Source: UBA12202 sp002691725 (GTDB lineage: Bacteria; Pseudomonadota; Alphaproteobacteria; Puniceispirillales; UBA1172). Taken from it: a stretch of DNA of 64,000 bases. The number at the start of each line of letters is the position of its first letter. Positions within the stretch are counted from its first letter, which is position 1. The position numbers were made by a program, and so were the translations under genes. Shown here in pieces: positions 1-8,357 of this stretch. The notes beneath the pieces were generated by a model. The model searched no databases and was not told the DNA's origin. It saw only the letters and a program-made list of their open reading frames with translations. The DNA lies in assembly GCA_965660675.1 (NCBI GenBank), contig CBFIAU010000001.1, forward strand, positions 186,001 to 250,000. The letters run 5' to 3'.

Positions 1-2895
1 AATAAGCGTGAATATCATGGTTTTGCTGGTGATACTGTTGCCTCAGCCTTATTGGCTAATGATGTGCATCTGGTTGGTCGTTCCTTCAAATATCACCGGC
101 CGCGCGGCATCTTGACATCTGGGCCAGAAGAACCGAACGCCTTGATGACGATTGGGCAGGGTGATGACGCTGATCCTAATACCCGCGCCACAGTGGCTGA
201 ACTATATGACAATATGATTGTCAAAAGCCAGAATCATCTTGGCTCACTTAACTTTGACATCATGGCCATTAATGACTGGCTATCGCCGTTTTTAACCGCC
301 GGGTTTTATTATAAAACATTCATGTGGCCTGCTGCCTTTTGGGAAAAAGTCTATGAGCCTGTGATCCGCCGGGCGGCTGGGCTGGGGGCTTTATCTGGCG
401 CTGAGGACCCTAGCCAATATGACAAAGGCTATCGTCACGCTGATCTGTTGGTTATAGGTGCGGGTGTATCTGGCCTGCTATCCGCCTTGCTGGCAGGACG
501 CGCAGGCTTGCAGGTTATCCTGGCGGATGAAGATTTCCGTTTTGGCGGCAATGCCCTCGCCATGCAAGGTGAGATTGATGGCAAGCTCTATCAGGTTTGG
601 ATTGACGATACGCTGGTCGAATTGGCCAATATGCCAAATGTCACCTTAATGCCGCGTAGCACGGCCTTTGGCGTTTATGATCACGGTATCTATGGCGTTT
701 TAGAACGTCTGGCTGATCATCTGCCGCAAGCAGATAAGCCGCCATATCGGCAAATCATGTGGAAAGTCATGGCAAAACGCGCCATTCTGGCATCAGGGGC
801 GCTGGAACGGCCATTGGCTTTTGCTGATAATGATCGCCCGGGTATCATGCTAGCCGGGGCAGTGCGCGAATATGCCCATCGCTATGCCGTGGCGTCAGGA
901 AACAGCGTTGCTATCATGACAAATAATGATAGCGGCATTGATACGGCGATTGATCTGACAAAGGCAGGCGTTAATGTTACCGCCGTCATTGATAGTCGTC
1001 AGGCGACAGCGAGCCATCAGAACTTACCCAAAGATATGCGTCTATTTGCTGGTGATACCATTGCCAAAACCTCTGGACGCAAGCGCATCTCATCCCTGCA
1101 TCTTGAAAGTGGCGCAACATTAGATGTTGATTGTTTGGCGGTCTCAGGCGGCTGGTCACCGACTTTGCATCTGACTTGTCATCATCGCGGCCGTCCCGTT
1201 TGGGATGATCAGATTGTCGGCTTTGTTCCCGGACACGACCTGCCGCCTGGAATGTTGCTTGCGGGATCAGTCACCGGGGCTATGTCAACCAAATCATGTC
1301 TGGAACAAGCCGTGGCGGCGGTTAAATCCGCGCTCACCGATTTAGGCAAAAAAACCATATCAACCCCTAAATTAAAAGCTGACGACAGTGCCTATGCGAT
1401 ATCGCCGCTCTGGCAGATGGGCGCTAATCCTAAATCGCGGAAATTTGTGGATTTGCAGAATGACGTTACCAGCAAGGATATTAAGCTCGCGCATCAAGAA
1501 GGATATCGGTCGGTTGAACATCTTAAACGCTATACCACCATGGGCATGGCAACCGATCAGGGTAAGACATCTAATGTGCTTGGGCTTGGCGTTATGGCTG
1601 AACTATCTGGCCGCACGATTGCCGAAACGGGGACGACCATTTTTCGCCCGCCATATACCCCTGTTCCTATTGGTGCCTTTGCTGGACGAAGTCGCGGCAA
1701 GCATTTTCGGCCAACACGGCTAGCTCCATCGCATCAATGGGCAGAACAGAATAACGCGGCTTTTGTTGAGGCTGGCGCATGGCTTAGAGCGCAGTGGTTC
1801 AGCCGTGAAGGCGAAAGCACCTGGCGGCAGTCTGTTGATCGTGAGGTCAAAGCAACACGGTCTTCGGTTGGCATATGTGATGTCTCTACGCTTGGCAAGA
1901 TTGATATTCAGGGACGTGATGCGACGGCATTTATAAATCTGGTCTATGCGAACGGGTTTGCCAAATTGCCTGTCGGCAAAACCCGATACGGACTCATGCT
2001 GCGTGAAGATGGTTTTGTCATGGATGATGGCACCACTGCCCGCTTGGCTGAAAATCATTATGTCATGACCACAACAACCGCAAATGCGGTGCTGGTTTAC
2101 CGGCATTTGGAGTTTTGCCGGCAAGGGCTTTGGCCTGATCTGGATGTTCAGCTTATCTCAACGACCGAACAATATGCCCAATACGCCATTGCTGGCCCTA
2201 ATGCCCGGCAATTATTGAATATGATCATTGATAATGGTGTTGATATCAGCGATGCCAATTTCCCGTTCATGGCATGTGGAGAGATATCAATTTGTAATGG
2301 TATTTCAGCGCGGCTATTCCGCATTTCATTTTCAGGTGAGCTTGCTTATGAATTGGCTGTTCCGGCGCGTTATGGTGATGCGCTTATCCGTTTGCTGATG
2401 GATATTGGTCAGCCGCTAGACATCACCCCTTATGGCACCGAAGCGCTTGGCGTTATGCGTATTGAAAAAGGTCATCCGGCGGGTAATGAGCTTAATGGCC
2501 AGACCTCCGCGCATCATTTAGGGCTGGGTAAAATGCTTAACCCAAACAAAGATTTTATCGGCAAGATGATGGCGATGCGGCCTGAGCTTTGCCGCGATGA
2601 TGGGATACGCCTGGTTGGCTTGAGGCCTGTTGATCCAAGCTATGCCATTAACGCCGGGGCGCATATCCTGCGGCTTGGGGCGGCTAATGTCGCTGCCAAT
2701 GACCAGGGCTGGGTTAGCTCGGTTGCGTGGTCACCTATGCTTCAAACGTCACTGGCACTGGCTTTTGTTGAGGCTGGCAGTAGCCGCTATGGTGAGATTG
2801 TCCGCGCCGCTGATCCATTACGCGACAGTGATGTTGAGGTTGAGATTGTTAGTCCACATTTCTTTGATCCAGAAGGGAGACGGCTACATGCTTAA
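1..2895 (+). CDS. soxA: Sarcosine oxidase alpha subunit, 5' end cut by window edge
   Basis: Large subunit of heterotetrameric sarcosine oxidase, which oxidises sarcosine to glycine and H2O2 and passes the methyl carbon to tetrahydrofolate. The reading frame is open from base 1 (it begins NKREYHGFAGDTVASALLA), so the true start and roughly the first 20-30 residues lie to the left. The visible N-terminus is the ferredoxin-like 2Fe-2S-type domain with LVGRSFKYHRPRG. A dinucleotide-binding GAGVSG loop follows at visible residues 153-158. From about residue 590 to the end lies a GcvT/aminomethyltransferase-like folate domain. The gene overlaps soxG by 8 bp, so the two are cotranslated. soxB and soxD would be expected just upstream. 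The pathway context is glycine betaine/sarcosine catabolism. The assignment is firm. Confidence 0.95.
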   Translation, partial: NKREYHGFAGDTVASALLANDVHLVGRSFKYHRPRGILTSGPEEPNALMTIGQGDDADPNTRATVAELYDNMIVKSQNHLGSLNFDIMAINDWLSPFLTAGFYYKTFMWPAAFWEKVYEPVIRRAAGLGALSGAEDPSQYDKGYRHADLLVIGAGVSGLLSALLAGRAGLQVILADEDFRFGGNALAMQGEIDGKLYQVWIDDTLVELANMPNVTLMPRSTAFGVYDHGIYGVLERLADHLPQADKPPYRQIMWKVMAKRAILASGALERPLAFADNDRPGIMLAGAVREYAHRYAVASGNSVAIMTNNDSGIDTAIDLTKAGVNVTAVIDSRQATASHQNLPKDMRLFAGDTIAKTSGRKRISSLHLESGATLDVDCLAVSGGWSPTLHLTCHHRGRPVWDDQIVGFVPGHDLPPGMLLAGSVTGAMSTKSCLEQAVAAVKSALTDLGKKTISTPKLKADDSAYAISPLWQMGANPKSRKFVDLQNDVTSKDIKLAHQEGYRSVEHLKRYTTMGMATDQGKTSNVLGLGVMAELSGRTIAETGTTIFRPPYTPVPIGAFAGRSRGKHFRPTRLAPSHQWAEQNNAAFVEAGAWLRAQWFSREGESTWRQSVDREVKATRSSVGICDVSTLGKIDIQGRDATAFINLVYANGFAKLPVGKTRYGLMLREDGFVMDDGTTARLAENHYVMTTTTANAVLVYRHLEFCRQGLWPDLDVQLISTTEQYAQYAIAGPNARQLLNMIIDNGVDISDANFPFMACGEISICNGISARLFRISFSGELAYELAVPARYGDALIRLLMDIGQPLDITPYGTEALGVMRIEKGHPAGNELNGQTSAHHLGLGKMLNPNKDFIGKMMAMRPELCRDDGIRLVGLRPVDPSYAINAGAHILRLGAANVAANDQGWVSSVAWSPMLQTSLALAFVEAGSSRYGEIVRAADPLRDSDVEVEIVSPHFFDPEGRRLHA

Positions 2896-3475
2896 TTCAT
2901 TAACGGCGTCTTCGCCGCTTGCCGGATTCGCGCTTAAAGCAACAGCCAAAGGCATGGATGCGGAATGCAAAGAGCTAACCGATATGGCTATCATTTCCGT
3001 CAGCATAGCTGGCGGCGGCGCAAAAAAACTGGCACGAGCCATCAAAAGCCAGTTTGGTATAGCCCTGCCAAAACCCGGCCAGCATGTTGCCATTAAGAAT
3101 GGGATGATCCTCGCATCAGCGCGAGATCAGTTTTTTGTCTGTCAGAAAACTGCCTCCGGCGCCTTGCTAACCCAGCTCGGCAAAGCCTGTTCGGGTGCGG
3201 CAACATTAACCGATCAAAGCGATGCCTGGGCGCAGATTGAGCTTTCTGGCACAGCCTGTTCGGCGATCATGGAACGGCTATGTCAGGTTGACACCAGCCT
3301 TAATGCCTTTCCGGTCGGGTCAGTTGCCCGAACACCGATTGAACATATGGGAGCGATTGTGGCCAGGATAAAACCTGCCGCCAAATCCGCTGACGCCTTT
3401 TTGATTATGACGCCCCGATCATCCGCGCATGATATGGCGCATGCGCTGGCAAATACGCCACCCTTTATTGGCTAA
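2888..3475 (+). CDS. soxG: Sarcosine oxidase gamma subunit
   Basis: A 195-residue protein that completes the sarcosine oxidase complex with SoxA, SoxB and SoxD. The ATG at 2888 overlaps the soxA stop by 8 bp. An open frame extends upstream to about 2630 but lies wholly inside soxA, so the ATG at 2888 is preferred; it gives the usual gamma-subunit length of about 190-200 residues. The sequence is weakly conserved, as is normal for this subunit. It starts MLNSLTASSPL and ends in a region with RTPIEHMGAIV and a short C-terminal tail. Identification rests on position directly after soxA as well as on sequence. It is the last gene of the operon; the next gene is on the other strand. Confidence 0.85.
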   Translation: MLNSLTASSPLAGFALKATAKGMDAECKELTDMAIISVSIAGGGAKKLARAIKSQFGIALPKPGQHVAIKNGMILASARDQFFVCQKTASGALLTQLGKACSGAATLTDQSDAWAQIELSGTACSAIMERLCQVDTSLNAFPVGSVARTPIEHMGAIVARIKPAAKSADAFLIMTPRSSAHDMAHALANTPPFIG

Positions 3476-3507
3476 ATATTTCGCTCAATCTGGCTGGCTT
3501 TATCTGC

Positions 3508-4092
3508 TTAACTTTGGTTAGCAAGCAGGCTTTCAATGGCTTTGCGTATTTTTGCCGATTCTGGTGATGCTGTTGATGCGAACCAGCTATCTAGCTCACC
3601 ATCAGGATTGATCAGGAACTTATGAAAATTCCATCGCGGTTGACCAATAATACCAACCTTGCTTGATGCCCATTTATAAAACGGATGCGACTCTTGGCCT
3701 TTCACATTCTGCTTGCTGGTCATGGGGAAACTAATATCAAAATTGACCTCACAGAATGATTTAATCTCATCTTCTGCTGCCGGTTCCTGACCCCCAAAAT
3801 TATTACTCGGAACACCAAGCACAATCAGCCCGTCATCCTGATATTCACGCCAGATCGTCTCCAGCCCCTTATATTGACGTGTAAATCCACATCGTGAAGC
3901 AGTATTTACAACCAGAATAGCCTTGCCTTTGAAGTCAGATAAATGGATTTTGCCGCCATCAATAGCATCAAAGCTAAAACTATGGGCGTTAGAATTTATC
4001 TGATTGGTATTATCATATGTAGCGCAATGGCCAGAGCCACTAGCACCAGCCATGATCATTGCCGTCGATATTACCTGAACTAATCGCCGCAT
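3508..4092 (-). CDS. Glutathione peroxidase family protein, exported
   Basis: A 194-residue thiol peroxidase of the glutathione peroxidase family (BtuE/Gpx type), reducing peroxides with glutathione or thioredoxin. The catalytic tetrad is visible: Cys68 in NTASRCGFT (cysteine, not selenocysteine), Gln102 in NNFGGQEP, and Trp154-Asn155 in RWNFHKF. Residues 1 to about 24 form a basic then hydrophobic signal peptide ending GHCA, so the enzyme should act in the periplasm. Its position beside H2O2-producing sarcosine oxidase is suggestive, but it is on the opposite strand and no shared control is visible. A perfect 14-bp tandem duplication lies just upstream of its start. Confidence 0.9.
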   Translation of the reverse strand: MRRLVQVISTAMIMAGASGSGHCATYDNTNQINSNAHSFSFDAIDGGKIHLSDFKGKAILVVNTASRCGFTRQYKGLETIWREYQDDGLIVLGVPSNNFGGQEPAAEDEIKSFCEVNFDISFPMTSKQNVKGQESHPFYKWASSKVGIIGQPRWNFHKFLINPDGELDSWFASTASPESAKIRKAIESLLANQS

Positions 4093-4106
4093 CAGCTTCT
4101 CTCAAA

Positions 4107-4134
4107 AAATGACTATGGTTAAATGACTATGGTT
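4107..4134. repeat. 14-bp tandem duplication
   Basis: AAATGACTATGGTT occurs twice in direct succession without mismatch (4107-4120 and 4121-4134). It fills most of the 43-bp gap between the peroxidase start and the HAD hydrolase stop and ends 2 bp from that stop. It is one of many such small duplications in the window. Confidence 0.95.
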
Positions 4135-4135
4135 T

Positions 4136-4813
4136 TTATGTAGCTTTGGCGTCCATGTTTTCAAGCGGCCAGCCTAATTGCTCTGCCGCCATAGAAAGAT
4201 TATCAGCGATTAGCACAGCATGTTGCCGCGTGAAGTCATTTGCTGGCATGAGATCAGGAATGTGAACAACGGCTATGCCTGCGGCGTGGGCGGCTTCTAT
4301 GCCTTGATACGTATCTTCAAAGGCTAGCGCATGGCCGGGCGGACAAGCGATTGCATCAGCCGCCTTAATATATAAATCAGGGGCAGGCTTACCATGTTGC
4401 ACTTGGTCACCGCCAATGACCGCATCCATAAACTCATAAAGACCTGCGCGTTCAAGAAAGGCCTCAGCTTTTGCGGTTTGCGTTGACGTTGCCACCGCCA
4501 TAGGCAGGCTGACCGATTTCAGCCATTGGCATAGCATCCGCGCATGCGGTTTTAGCGGAACATGATAACGAAGCTGATCGAGAAACAGATCACGCCAGTC
4601 TTTATCAAATCGCTGAATATCAATGTGATCAGGTAGAATATCAGCAAAAATAGCCTGCTGCTCGGTCTGATTTCGGCCAATAAGCTGATGATACTGCCCC
4701 GCCAGATGAGCCGCCTGATAGCTATGACAGGTATCCTGAAACGTCGCCATTGATACCTTTTCCGTATCAATCAGCAAGCCATCCATATCAAAAATAACCG
4801 CCTGTGGAAGCAT
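4136..4813 (-). CDS. HAD-superfamily hydrolase, beta-phosphoglucomutase/sugar phosphatase type
   Basis: A 225-residue HAD subfamily I hydrolase with an alpha-helical cap. All four motifs are present: nucleophile Asp9 with Asp11 in FDMDG, Ser/Thr at 109-111 in VATST, Lys142 in GKPAPD, and Glu166-Asp167 in FEDTYQG. The start at 4813 places the nucleophile 9 residues in, as usual for the family, and leaves an 86-bp divergent promoter gap. A longer frame reaching 4894 would run through that promoter and almost touch the amidase start, so it is rejected. The substrate cannot be read from sequence. Position next to peptidoglycan recycling genes makes an amino-sugar phosphatase (for example MurNAc-6-P or GlcNAc-6-P) a reasonable hypothesis; beta-phosphoglucomutase is an alternative. 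Confidence 0.8.
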   Translation of the reverse strand: MLPQAVIFDMDGLLIDTEKVSMATFQDTCHSYQAAHLAGQYHQLIGRNQTEQQAIFADILPDHIDIQRFDKDWRDLFLDQLRYHVPLKPHARMLCQWLKSVSLPMAVATSTQTAKAEAFLERAGLYEFMDAVIGGDQVQHGKPAPDLYIKAADAIACPPGHALAFEDTYQGIEAAHAAGIAVVHIPDLMPANDFTRQHAVLIADNLSMAAEQLGWPLENMDAKAT

Positions 4814-4840
4814 GATTACCAATACCGTTAAGGGATATGA

Positions 4841-4870
4841 TTGCGAAAGACCATGATCATAGGATATGAT
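4841..4870 (+). promoter_or_regulatory. Sigma70-type promoter for the amidase/NlpC pair
   Basis: TTGCGA (4841-4846), an 18-bp spacer, then TATGAT (4865-4870), placed 29 bp before the amidase ATG. It lies in the divergent gap before the HAD hydrolase. Predicted from sequence only. Confidence 0.55.
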
Positions 4871-4899
4871 TTCCTCAGTTGCAATAAAGGCCAATCATT

Positions 4900-5304
4900 A
4901 TGCTTAATCCTGACGATATTCGTTATCTTGTTGTCCATTGTTCAGATACTGAAGATGATCTGACTGCGGCCGATATTCATGCCATGCATTTGGGCTTTGG
5001 CTGGCATGGTATTGGCTATCATGCGGTGATTGTTAAGGATGGCACGATTGAGCAAGGCCGTCCGCCATATTGGCAAGGCGCGCATGTCTATGGTCATAAT
5101 ACCGAAAGCCTGGGCGTCTGCCTGATCGGGCGCCATGACTTTACGCGCGAGCAGATGGATGCGCTCGACACTCTGCTCCGTGAATGGCGGGCGCGTTATC
5201 CAAACGCACAAATCTGCGGCCATTGTGATTTTCCTGAAACCGCAAAAACCTGCCCTAATTTTGATGTTGCAGCATGGTGCCAAAATAGAGGCATAGAGGC
5301 ATGA
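4900..5304 (+). CDS. N-acetylmuramoyl-L-alanine amidase, T7 lysozyme-like (Amidase_2)
   Basis: A 134-residue zinc amidase that cuts the bond between MurNAc and L-Ala. It resembles phage T7 lysozyme: zinc ligands His13 (VVHCSDT), His108 (GHCD) and Cys118, with catalytic candidates Tyr40 and Lys116 at the same Lys-X-Cys spacing as T7 lysozyme. There is no signal peptide, which fits a cytoplasmic, AmpD-like role on imported muropeptides rather than wall hydrolysis. The start is ATG 4900, 29 bp after a good promoter. The stop overlaps the next start in ATGA, so it is coupled to the NlpC/P60 peptidase. A phage-derived lysin is the alternative, but no other phage gene is nearby. Confidence 0.88.
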   Translation: MLNPDDIRYLVVHCSDTEDDLTAADIHAMHLGFGWHGIGYHAVIVKDGTIEQGRPPYWQGAHVYGHNTESLGVCLIGRHDFTREQMDALDTLLREWRARYPNAQICGHCDFPETAKTCPNFDVAAWCQNRGIEA

Positions 5305-6080
5305 GGGCTATTAGCACCATTAAGCAAATCATCTCAGCATCAGCGCCTATGCGCAACAAAGCTGATCCATTAAGCAGCTGTGAAACCGATGCCTTATTTG
5401 GTGAAGATGTGATGATTTGTGACGATAGCCTAGCGGATTGGGTGCTTGTCCGGCTAGAAACCGATCAGTATCTGGCATGGGTTGAACGCGATCACTTAGG
5501 CGATCTGCCTGAACCAACGCACCATATTTGCACGATGCGCGCCCTCATCACTCGGGGTGAGGATATCAAGACGCCAACGCTGGGATATTTGCCGCTTGCC
5601 GCCCGTGTTCATGTTATTGAACAAAACCGCCGCGTTGCGCAGATTTCGCTGGGGCAAGGCACGACCGGCTATATCCCTTCCGATCATATTAGACCATGTG
5701 ATGAATATTGTGAGGATTGGGTGGCGACCGCAGAACAGCTGCTTGGCGTACCTTATCGCTGGGGCGGGCGTGACAGCATCGGGCTGGATTGTTCCGCTCT
5801 GGTGCAACTCGCCATGGCCAGTGGCGGCTTGCCAAGTCCGCGCAATAGTGGTGATCAGGAAAAGACTTTAGGCATCAGCCTATCATCACTGACGGAGCTT
5901 GGCCGCGGTGATCTGGTGTTTTGGCGTGGGCATGTAGGCGTCATGCAAGATAATAGCCAATTGCTGCATGCTAATGCTTGGCATAACATGGTTAAAAGTG
6001 AGCCACTAGCCGAAGCCATCAGCCGCATAAAAGCCAATAATGGCGGTGACGTGACGCGATTAGCCCGAATACTTCAATAA
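5301..6080 (+). CDS. SH3-domain NlpC/P60 cysteine peptidase
   Basis: A 259-residue protein with two bacterial SH3-like segments (about 13-70 and 75-132) followed by an NlpC/P60 papain-like domain. The catalytic residues are Cys164 in LDCSALVQ, His211 in GHVGVM and a third polar position His223 in LLHANA. This SH3-SH3-NlpC/P60 order is that of YkfC-type gamma-D-glutamyl-diamino-acid endopeptidases, which trim free cell-wall peptides in the cytoplasm. No signal peptide is seen. Translation is coupled to the upstream amidase by ATGA. Together they would strip and shorten the stem peptide. The last codons and stop (TACTTCAATAA) recur in the 17-bp repeats just downstream. Confidence 0.88.
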   Translation: MRAISTIKQIISASAPMRNKADPLSSCETDALFGEDVMICDDSLADWVLVRLETDQYLAWVERDHLGDLPEPTHHICTMRALITRGEDIKTPTLGYLPLAARVHVIEQNRRVAQISLGQGTTGYIPSDHIRPCDEYCEDWVATAEQLLGVPYRWGGRDSIGLDCSALVQLAMASGGLPSPRNSGDQEKTLGISLSSLTELGRGDLVFWRGHVGVMQDNSQLLHANAWHNMVKSEPLAEAISRIKANNGGDVTRLARILQ

Positions 6081-6103
6081 CAATATTACTTAAATAACAT
6101 GGG

Positions 6104-6137
6104 TACTTCAATAATCACGGCACTTCAATAATCAGGG
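6104..6137. repeat. 17-bp imperfect tandem repeat echoing the gene end
   Basis: Two adjacent 17-bp units (6104-6120 and 6121-6137) differ at two positions and share ACTTCAATAATCA. The core ACTTCAATAA is also the end of the NlpC/P60 gene at 6071-6080, including its stop codon. The gap lies between convergent genes. Confidence 0.9.
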
Positions 6138-6162
6138 TGCGCCAATACATTGCTATTCTTTA

Positions 6163-6180
6163 GTTTAGGTTTAGGTTTGG
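6163..6180. repeat. Hexamer repeat GTTTAG/GTTTGG
   Basis: GTTTAG, GTTTAG, GTTTGG in succession, overlapping the stop and last codons of the ampG gene (which ends at 6171). It encodes part of the TKTQT C-terminus on the minus strand. Confidence 0.8.
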
Positions 6181-7502
6181 GTTTTTGTCCTTGTACCCAC
6201 CTCACGCCTTAATAAGATCAGCAGCAATAAGGACGGGATTACCATTAACGCGGTGATGATAAAAAATATTCCCCAATCCCCGTCAAGGCTGTCCACCATC
6301 CATCCCGATGACGCAGATAATATGGTTTTACCGCCCGTCCCAATTGAGGCAAGCAAGGCGTATTGCGTGGCGGTATAGCGGCGATCCACCAGCAGCGAGA
6401 TAAAGGTCACAAAGGCAACTGTTGCAAATGCCGCCGCCAGATCATCCAGCATAACGGCCAGCGCAAACAGCCAATCGACTTTGCCAACCCAGTAGAGCAA
6501 GCTGAACATGATATTGGTACTAGCCATAGCTACACCGGCGATAAATAAGGCCTTAACTGTGCCTAATCGCATGGCAAACCAGCCGCCAATTAAGGTAAAC
6601 ACAATGGTCACAACCCAACCAAGACCTTTGGAATAAATGCCGATTTCTGACTTGCTAAACCCAATCTCCCGATAGAAAACAATCGACATTTTGCCCATAA
6701 ACGCCTCACCAATCTTAAACAGAAAGACAAAGCCAAGAATGGCAAGACCAATACGCACGCCATTATTGCGGAAAAATGATACCAATGGGTCAATCACGGT
6801 TTCCCCCAGCCAGGATATCAGCATGGCAAGCGAATATTGCTGTTTACTGGCATTAGCGGAAATCAGGCGCTGTTGCTCCGGTATCAGCAATAGACCTAAG
6901 TTCATCAGCCCAATCATCAGCAGAACAGAAATAAATGTGTATTGCCAATAATTCTGAACGCCCATCGCCTGAATATAATCGGCAATAAAAAATGTCACCA
7001 AGCCGCCGAGCTTAAACCCGCTCCACCAGCCAATGACAGACATCGCTGCCCCTGCCGCCATCACCTGACGCTCATCTTGCCCCGCTTGTTCAATGCGGAG
7101 CGCGTCAATCACAATATCCTGTGATGCCGACGCAAATGCAATGATCAGCCCAAAGCCAACCACCCAGAACAGATGTTCAGTGGCATCTAGCTGTATCCAG
7201 ACAAGCAATGATGCAAAAATACATATCTGAAATAAAATAATCCATGCTTTGCGGTGACCAATCTTGCGGCTCAGCCACGGCAAAGACAGGCGATCAATCA
7301 ATGGCGCCCAGAGAAAATTAAACGCATAAACCCCAAAAATAAGTCCGGCAAAGCCAACTGTTGTACGGCTTAATCCGTCCTCCTTTAACCACAAGGTCAA
7401 GGCGCTGCCAATCAGCACCCATGGAAAGCCGCTCATCATGCCAAGCAGGAAAATGCGCAGCATCCGCCGATCAAGATAGCCATTAAAATAAGATGCCAGC
7501 AT
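6171..7502 (-). CDS. ampG: Muropeptide permease, AmpG family (MFS)
   Basis: A 443-residue major facilitator protein with about 12 membrane segments. It imports GlcNAc-anhydroMurNAc-peptides across the inner membrane. The N-terminus DRRMLRIFLLGMMSGFPWVLIGSALTLWLK is split here in sense only: the run GMMSGFPWVLIGSALT and the loop FLWAPLIDR are characteristic of AmpG. The next helix pair carries GHRKAWI. It is 16 bp downstream of murQ on the same strand, so murQ-ampG form a unit. The C-terminus is short and ends in the basic tail RTKTQT coded by a hexamer repeat. Surrounding muropeptide-processing genes support AmpG rather than another MFS substrate. Confidence 0.88.
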   Translation of the reverse strand: MLASYFNGYLDRRMLRIFLLGMMSGFPWVLIGSALTLWLKEDGLSRTTVGFAGLIFGVYAFNFLWAPLIDRLSLPWLSRKIGHRKAWIILFQICIFASLLVWIQLDATEHLFWVVGFGLIIAFASASQDIVIDALRIEQAGQDERQVMAAGAAMSVIGWWSGFKLGGLVTFFIADYIQAMGVQNYWQYTFISVLLMIGLMNLGLLLIPEQQRLISANASKQQYSLAMLISWLGETVIDPLVSFFRNNGVRIGLAILGFVFLFKIGEAFMGKMSIVFYREIGFSKSEIGIYSKGLGWVVTIVFTLIGGWFAMRLGTVKALFIAGVAMASTNIMFSLLYWVGKVDWLFALAVMLDDLAAAFATVAFVTFISLLVDRRYTATQYALLASIGTGGKTILSASSGWMVDSLDGDWGIFFIITALMVIPSLLLLILLRREVGTRTKTQT

Positions 7503-7518
7503 GGGGTTATCCTATCCT

Positions 7519-8295
7519 CTAGCTGTCTTGATCAGAATGATGACTAGCCATGCCAGACAGATAGCTATCCATCTGCTGTTTGCGGCGAACCAGTTTTGCA
7601 TTCGTTGGCTGCATCGCCACCATCAGCCCGTGTTTAATCCGCCCAAGCCGCGCCATCACCAAAGTTGATATCGTATTCAAACAGATTTTCTGTGCCGTCC
7701 CTGCCTTCATTCGGGTTGATCCAGCCAGTGCCTCACCACCTGTGTCAAGCAAGATCGGATATTCAGCAGCAGAGAGCAAAGGCGTTGCCCGATTATTGGC
7801 AATGCCTATGGTCAAGGCACCCATTTGCCTGGCGGCAGTCAGCACAGCAATCGTGAAAACCGTGGTGCCGCTTGCAGCCAGACCAATGACGACATCTTGC
7901 TCAGTTATGGCTGCTGATGCCGCCGCCTTTTGTCCAGCCTCAGCCGCATCCTCCGCGCCTTCAACCGATTGCATCAACGCCTCCATACCGCCAGCAATAA
8001 TATAATCCAGACGGTCTTGCGGCCAGTTAAATGTTGGCGTCAATTCAACGCCATCCTGGACGCCGATACGCGCAGATGTTCCTGCCCCTATATAGATAAT
8101 GCGCCCTGTTGATGATAATTTCAGCCGTTCAGCCATCGCCGTAATGGCGGCATCTAAGGATGAGCTAGCGGCTTTTAAGGCACTAATCGCACCAGCTTGA
8201 TTATCGAGCATGACGGCAATAGCGTCAGCATTATTAAGCTGGTCCAGCCATTGTGAGGCATCAGGATAATCCTCAGTAGAAACGGATGATGTCAT
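7519..8295 (-). CDS. murQ: N-acetylmuramic acid 6-phosphate etherase, short form
   Basis: A SIS-domain lyase that splits the lactyl ether of MurNAc-6-P to give GlcNAc-6-P and D-lactate. It has the sugar-phosphate loop GAGTSARIG (70-78), Glu84 in VELTPTF and Glu115 in VEGAED. These two acidic residues match the catalytic pair of E. coli MurQ (Glu83/Glu114). GSTRMKAGTAQK lies at 192-203. The protein has 258 residues against about 300 in most MurQ. It stops soon after MQPTNAKL, so roughly 40-50 C-terminal residues are absent. It is divergent from anmK across 62 bp, which ties kinase and etherase together functionally. Confidence 0.9.
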   Translation of the reverse strand: MTSSVSTEDYPDASQWLDQLNNADAIAVMLDNQAGAISALKAASSSLDAAITAMAERLKLSSTGRIIYIGAGTSARIGVQDGVELTPTFNWPQDRLDYIIAGGMEALMQSVEGAEDAAEAGQKAAASAAITEQDVVIGLAASGTTVFTIAVLTAARQMGALTIGIANNRATPLLSAAEYPILLDTGGEALAGSTRMKAGTAQKICLNTISTLVMARLGRIKHGLMVAMQPTNAKLVRRKQQMDSYLSGMASHHSDQDS

Positions 8296-8357
8296 TATGA
8301 TACTCTGACAGAATTATGATTTTGCAACAAGTCAAATAGCAGAGGACGTAGCCGCTC

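Noticed and set aside
4900..6080. Amidase and NlpC/P60 pair considered as a prophage lysis cassette or gene transfer agent remnant
   Set aside because: No holin, tail or capsid gene nearby; neighbours are muropeptide recycling genes and both proteins lack export signals.
6163..6180. TTTAGG-like hexamers considered as a telomere-like or phase-variable tract
   Set aside because: Only three units, partly coding for the AmpG C-terminus; no sign of a replicon end or promoter.
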